Below, piece by piece: positions 61,026-64,000 of a DNA stretch of 64,000 nt. Source of the DNA: Buxus sempervirens (taxonomy: Eukaryota > Streptophyta > Magnoliopsida > Buxales > Buxaceae). The number at the start of each line of letters is the position of its first letter. The first letter of the stretch is position 1. Under the pieces are notes generated by a model. That model saw only the letters and a program-made list of their open reading frames with translations, ran no database searches and was not told the origin of the DNA. The stretch is from contig OX387190.1 in assembly GCA_947561395.2 (NCBI GenBank), positions 30,126,858 through 30,190,857 of the forward strand. Direction: 5' to 3'. The translations under genes were made by a program, and so were the position numbers.

Positions 61026-64000
61026 ATGGAAACTGTTGGATCATCGTCAACAAAAATAAAAAAAGCCGCGCAACAGTTGGCTACATTTCAGGTAAAGTTT
61101 CCTTCACTTATTTATTTGTTTTGTTCTACAAACAAGCATGGAAGCAATCCAATATTTTGGTTTAACTCTTTGTATAAGTTTGGGTATGGTTGTCAATATG
61201 CCGGTTATTTTAATTCCTTTTGCATCCTTGTAATTATTAATTTATTATTGGCCATGATTTTTCTATTGTTTTTTCAAGGACTACTATGTAAATGAAAGAA
61301 TAAAGAGTCGTATTGAAGGTCAACAAATCCGCACGAAGCAGCAGGTAGGAATTATCAATGGTAACGGTTAAGGAAATCATTTATTTTATTTATTTTGCAC
61401 TTCGTCGATCCGATTCAAATGAATTTATCTATTTAGTTATTGCATTTCAGTTATTCGCGGATGCTGCTGGAGCATGGAAGGCAATGAATGAGGCTGAGAA
61501 AGAAGAATTTAAGAGAGCGTCACGGCTTGAGTGAGACGAATATAAGAGGGCTGTCCCACAACTAGGGCCGCGAAAAACAGTTCAGGTTCGTGAAATGTCT
61601 TATCTATAATTGGAATTATTGGGGATAATTAGTTGAGACTGATATATTATTTTGTTTCACCTTTGTTTTTTGTAGGCTGAGCTGCAGACGCGTTGTTCAC
61701 CTGGACGTTTCATTGTGTTTATGCACGCTATTTCATTGACTGCTTCTCAGGAGCAATGACTTAGAGATAGCGGCTTTCAGTGCCTACTGAATTTGCACAC
61801 GACAAAACTTAATCGGTGACTCTGTCATTGGATTGTTCCGAATGTTGATACTAAGAAGAGATGTATCAAAGTTGGGGAACTGAATATTTTCTTCGACACA
61901 CACGACGTGGAAATGATAATTGGATTACCTATACAGGGGATAGATGTTGATACGTCTAAATCAGAAATCCCCGATATGACAGAGTTGTATAGCTTTTACG
62001 GGGTACAACATGGAAGCATCCCTATTAAGAATGTTGAGAAGAGCTTGAAGAGCCCAAAGAACGATCATGAGTGGATCCGTTCTTTTGTATTATATTCGTT
62101 GACGACCTTAGTAAATCCATCTTCAAAGATTGACGTGAGTGCATCCTATCTTCCCTTGCTGGTCGATGTAGAGAGGATATGAGGTTACAACTGGGGGAAG
62201 TATCTTTTAGACACATTGATGCATCACGTAGCCGAGTTTCAAATGGGCAAACGGAAATGCGTCAATGGGTGCTTATTATTTTTACAGGTACGTATAGTAT
62301 TTAATACATGCATTGGCTTGTTTACTCTAGCTTATGATAATGATAGTGCGTCTAATGATAATTCGATCTTTGCTTAGTTTTTGTATTACAATCGGATGAT
62401 CGTTGGTCAAGCAACACCTCCCACTACTCCACGTATGGCAGCGTGGACGAATGCATTGCTTTTCCAAAGGGAGAAAGATGAAATGGCGCTCGATGGTTAT
62501 GGAAAGGGGAAGGTATACATATATATATTTGAATTGAACTGATTATTATAGGTTTTGTTGTAAAATTTTTAAATAACACAACATTTCTATGTACTCACTA
62601 ATATTGTAGGTGGTTGAGCACCGCGCCGAGAGTCGGGTGGAAGATGAGGCATCAGGCAATGCAAATGAACTAAATTTCATTGATCTTGGGCAATTTCGTG
62701 GAGATCCAGATCCTGTAAGATTGGTTTTTTTTTTGTCTTATACCTCACGTTTTCTCGAGCGTTAAGAACACCTCCGCATGTTTTATGATTGGGTCTTGTG
62801 TATTCCAGGTTATTCAGGGTCATCTCAAGAAGATATTGGACACGTATACGGAGATAATAAATCACGTGAAGTCAAGGGAAACCATTGACCCCTCCGATAT
62901 CCACGTGCCACGTGAGAGCCCTGATCACATGGATGCTCCCAATTCTCCCATGCCTGATGTTCCTGATGAAGCAAGGATGTCACCCTCCCATCATAGCACC
63001 CACGAGAGCGGTGATCATACCAATGCTCTCCACACGGCGGTGTTTGCGAAGGTACAGAAAGATAAAATGCAAGTGGATGAGGTGGCGATAGTTCCGGCTC
63101 AAAGCGGCACCGGGACCGAGGTAACCAAACCTCGAAGAGGGTCACGCAAGAAGTCACGTGGGAAACATTGTCGCACTCCATATATTGGCCATCGCTTCCG
63201 TCCTCGATTGGGCCCAGAAGAAAACTCAATCTTACAATACGTTCGCCAAAACAAGAAATCTGAGTAAGATAATATTTCTAAACTAACTTGTAAATGTTAT
63301 TTATGTATTATAATTCGTAGTGAATAATTCCTCGTTTTTTTCAGTGAAATTAGATTCAAATTTGATTCCATCGTCGCGTCAGCATCTGAATTGGCATGTT
63401 TGTTAGACAACAAACATGTTAATAGTGTGGTATGCAAAGCCTATCTTGTGAATAATATATTGGTTGTTCAATTGTACATGTCATCGCTCACGGTATTTTT
63501 TATTAGGCTATCAATGCTTTTGGAGCTTGTCTTATGAAGAACCAACAATTGTCGACTAGCCTCAAAGTCAGCCGACATTATTGCCCCACATATGTTTGTG
63601 TAATGACTTTTTTGTATTTTCTTTGTTTGTTGTTCAAGGCCAGGCTAATGAATAAAATTTCGTTCCCATATATTATGTAGGAGTGGATAATGAATATTGA
63701 TCGTGGTTCTACCGAATCCTTGCGTCCTTACTTCGATCCAGGGCGACTAGGGTATTCTGTGGTTGCATGCAATCTTGTAAGTTTCTTGGGATGCAATGTA
63801 TCACCTTCACAAGTGATTTGTTCCAGATTTTGTATGCTTTTATCCTTACTTAGCAGTCTGTAATCGGTTTTTTACTTATAAGGTTGTCTTACTTGTATGT
63901 AGATTTTTGTTCCCCTGTATCTGTGCAATCATTGGTTTCTTTTAGTTTTAAACCTAAAAGAGCGGAGAGTGGATGTGCTTGACTCAATGGATGGGGGGCG
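61026..64000 (+). pseudogene. Ulp1 (C48) protease-like gene with plant mobile-domain-like region, 5' part
   Basis: Eleven exons with good GT/AG borders keep one frame: 61026-61091, 61279-61344, 61451-61585, 61676-62287, 62378-62512, 62610-62714, 62809-63263, 63345-63429, 63507-63593, 63681-63776 and 63903 to past the edge. The order is an HMG-box-like stretch (AGAWKAMNEAEKEEFKRAS), a DUF1985/plant-mobile-domain-like region (GFQCLLNLHTTKLN, LCHWIV, DTHDVEMIIGLPIQG), a long polar linker with basic patches (RGSRKKSRGK), and the start of the Ulp1 catalytic core (FVPLYLCNHWFLLVLNL, VDVLDSMDG) with catalytic His and Asp. The Cys would lie outside the window. Four in-frame TGA codons (61532, 61757, 61817, 62180) interrupt it. 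Such genes are often carried by MULE transposons; no terminal repeats are seen here. It is called a pseudogene because of the stops. Confidence 0.8.

Noticed and set aside
62825-63229. 134-codon ORF on the minus strand
   Set aside because: It is antisense to a spliced exon of the Ulp1-like gene and has no family resemblance.

Overview
The window is nuclear DNA from a flowering plant, probably a eudicot. The evidence is AT-rich intergenic DNA, spliced genes of plant-specific families (a ZF-HD homeobox factor, a GEM-type GRAM protein, a PDX3-type bifunctional enzyme, a GT61 glycosyltransferase), and plant transposons of several classes. The species cannot be named from the sequence.

Five host genes are supported, and all lie on the minus strand. 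They are a single-exon zinc-finger homeodomain gene (972-1637), a four-exon GEM-like gene (26751-32872), a 14-exon PDX3-type gene for NAD(P)HX epimerase fused to pyridox(am)ine 5'-phosphate oxidase (34432-54574), a six-exon FSH-type serine hydrolase (56655-57834) and a two-exon GT61 glycosyltransferase (58297-59959). For each spliced gene the exons were placed by hand at GT/AG borders and the coding lengths are whole codons: 304, 552, 225 and 498 aa.

Region by region: 1-15 kb holds the homeobox gene and then gene-poor DNA with a fold-back MITE, small tandem duplications and a dead hAT transposase fragment. 15.2-25.6 kb is a transposon nest. It has the 5' part of a Ty3-gypsy fossil with a roughly 4 kb LTR, a CACTA element inserted in that LTR and carrying a piece of an LRR receptor-kinase gene, the 3' half of a Ty1-copia fossil, and a TRIM-like remnant. 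26.7-33 kb is the GEM-like gene. 34.4-54.6 kb is the PDX3-type gene, whose 9.8 kb fifth intron holds an L1-type LINE (itself carrying a solo LTR) and an RTE-type LINE relic; another L1 fragment lies in intron 3. 55-60 kb has two more copies of the fold-back MITE, the hydrolase and the glycosyltransferase. From 61 kb to the right edge, on the plus strand, runs a multi-exon Ulp1-protease-like gene of the plant mobile-domain type. It has intact splicing but four in-frame TGA codons.

The host genes are unrelated housekeeping, regulatory and cell-wall/glycan functions and do not form a pathway. No CRISPR array, rRNA or convincing tRNA gene was seen. The most distinctive parts are the layered insertions in the PDX3-type gene, the receptor-kinase fragment inside the CACTA element, the fold-back MITE family, and the mobile-domain/Ulp1 gene whose stops all look like decayed CGA codons.
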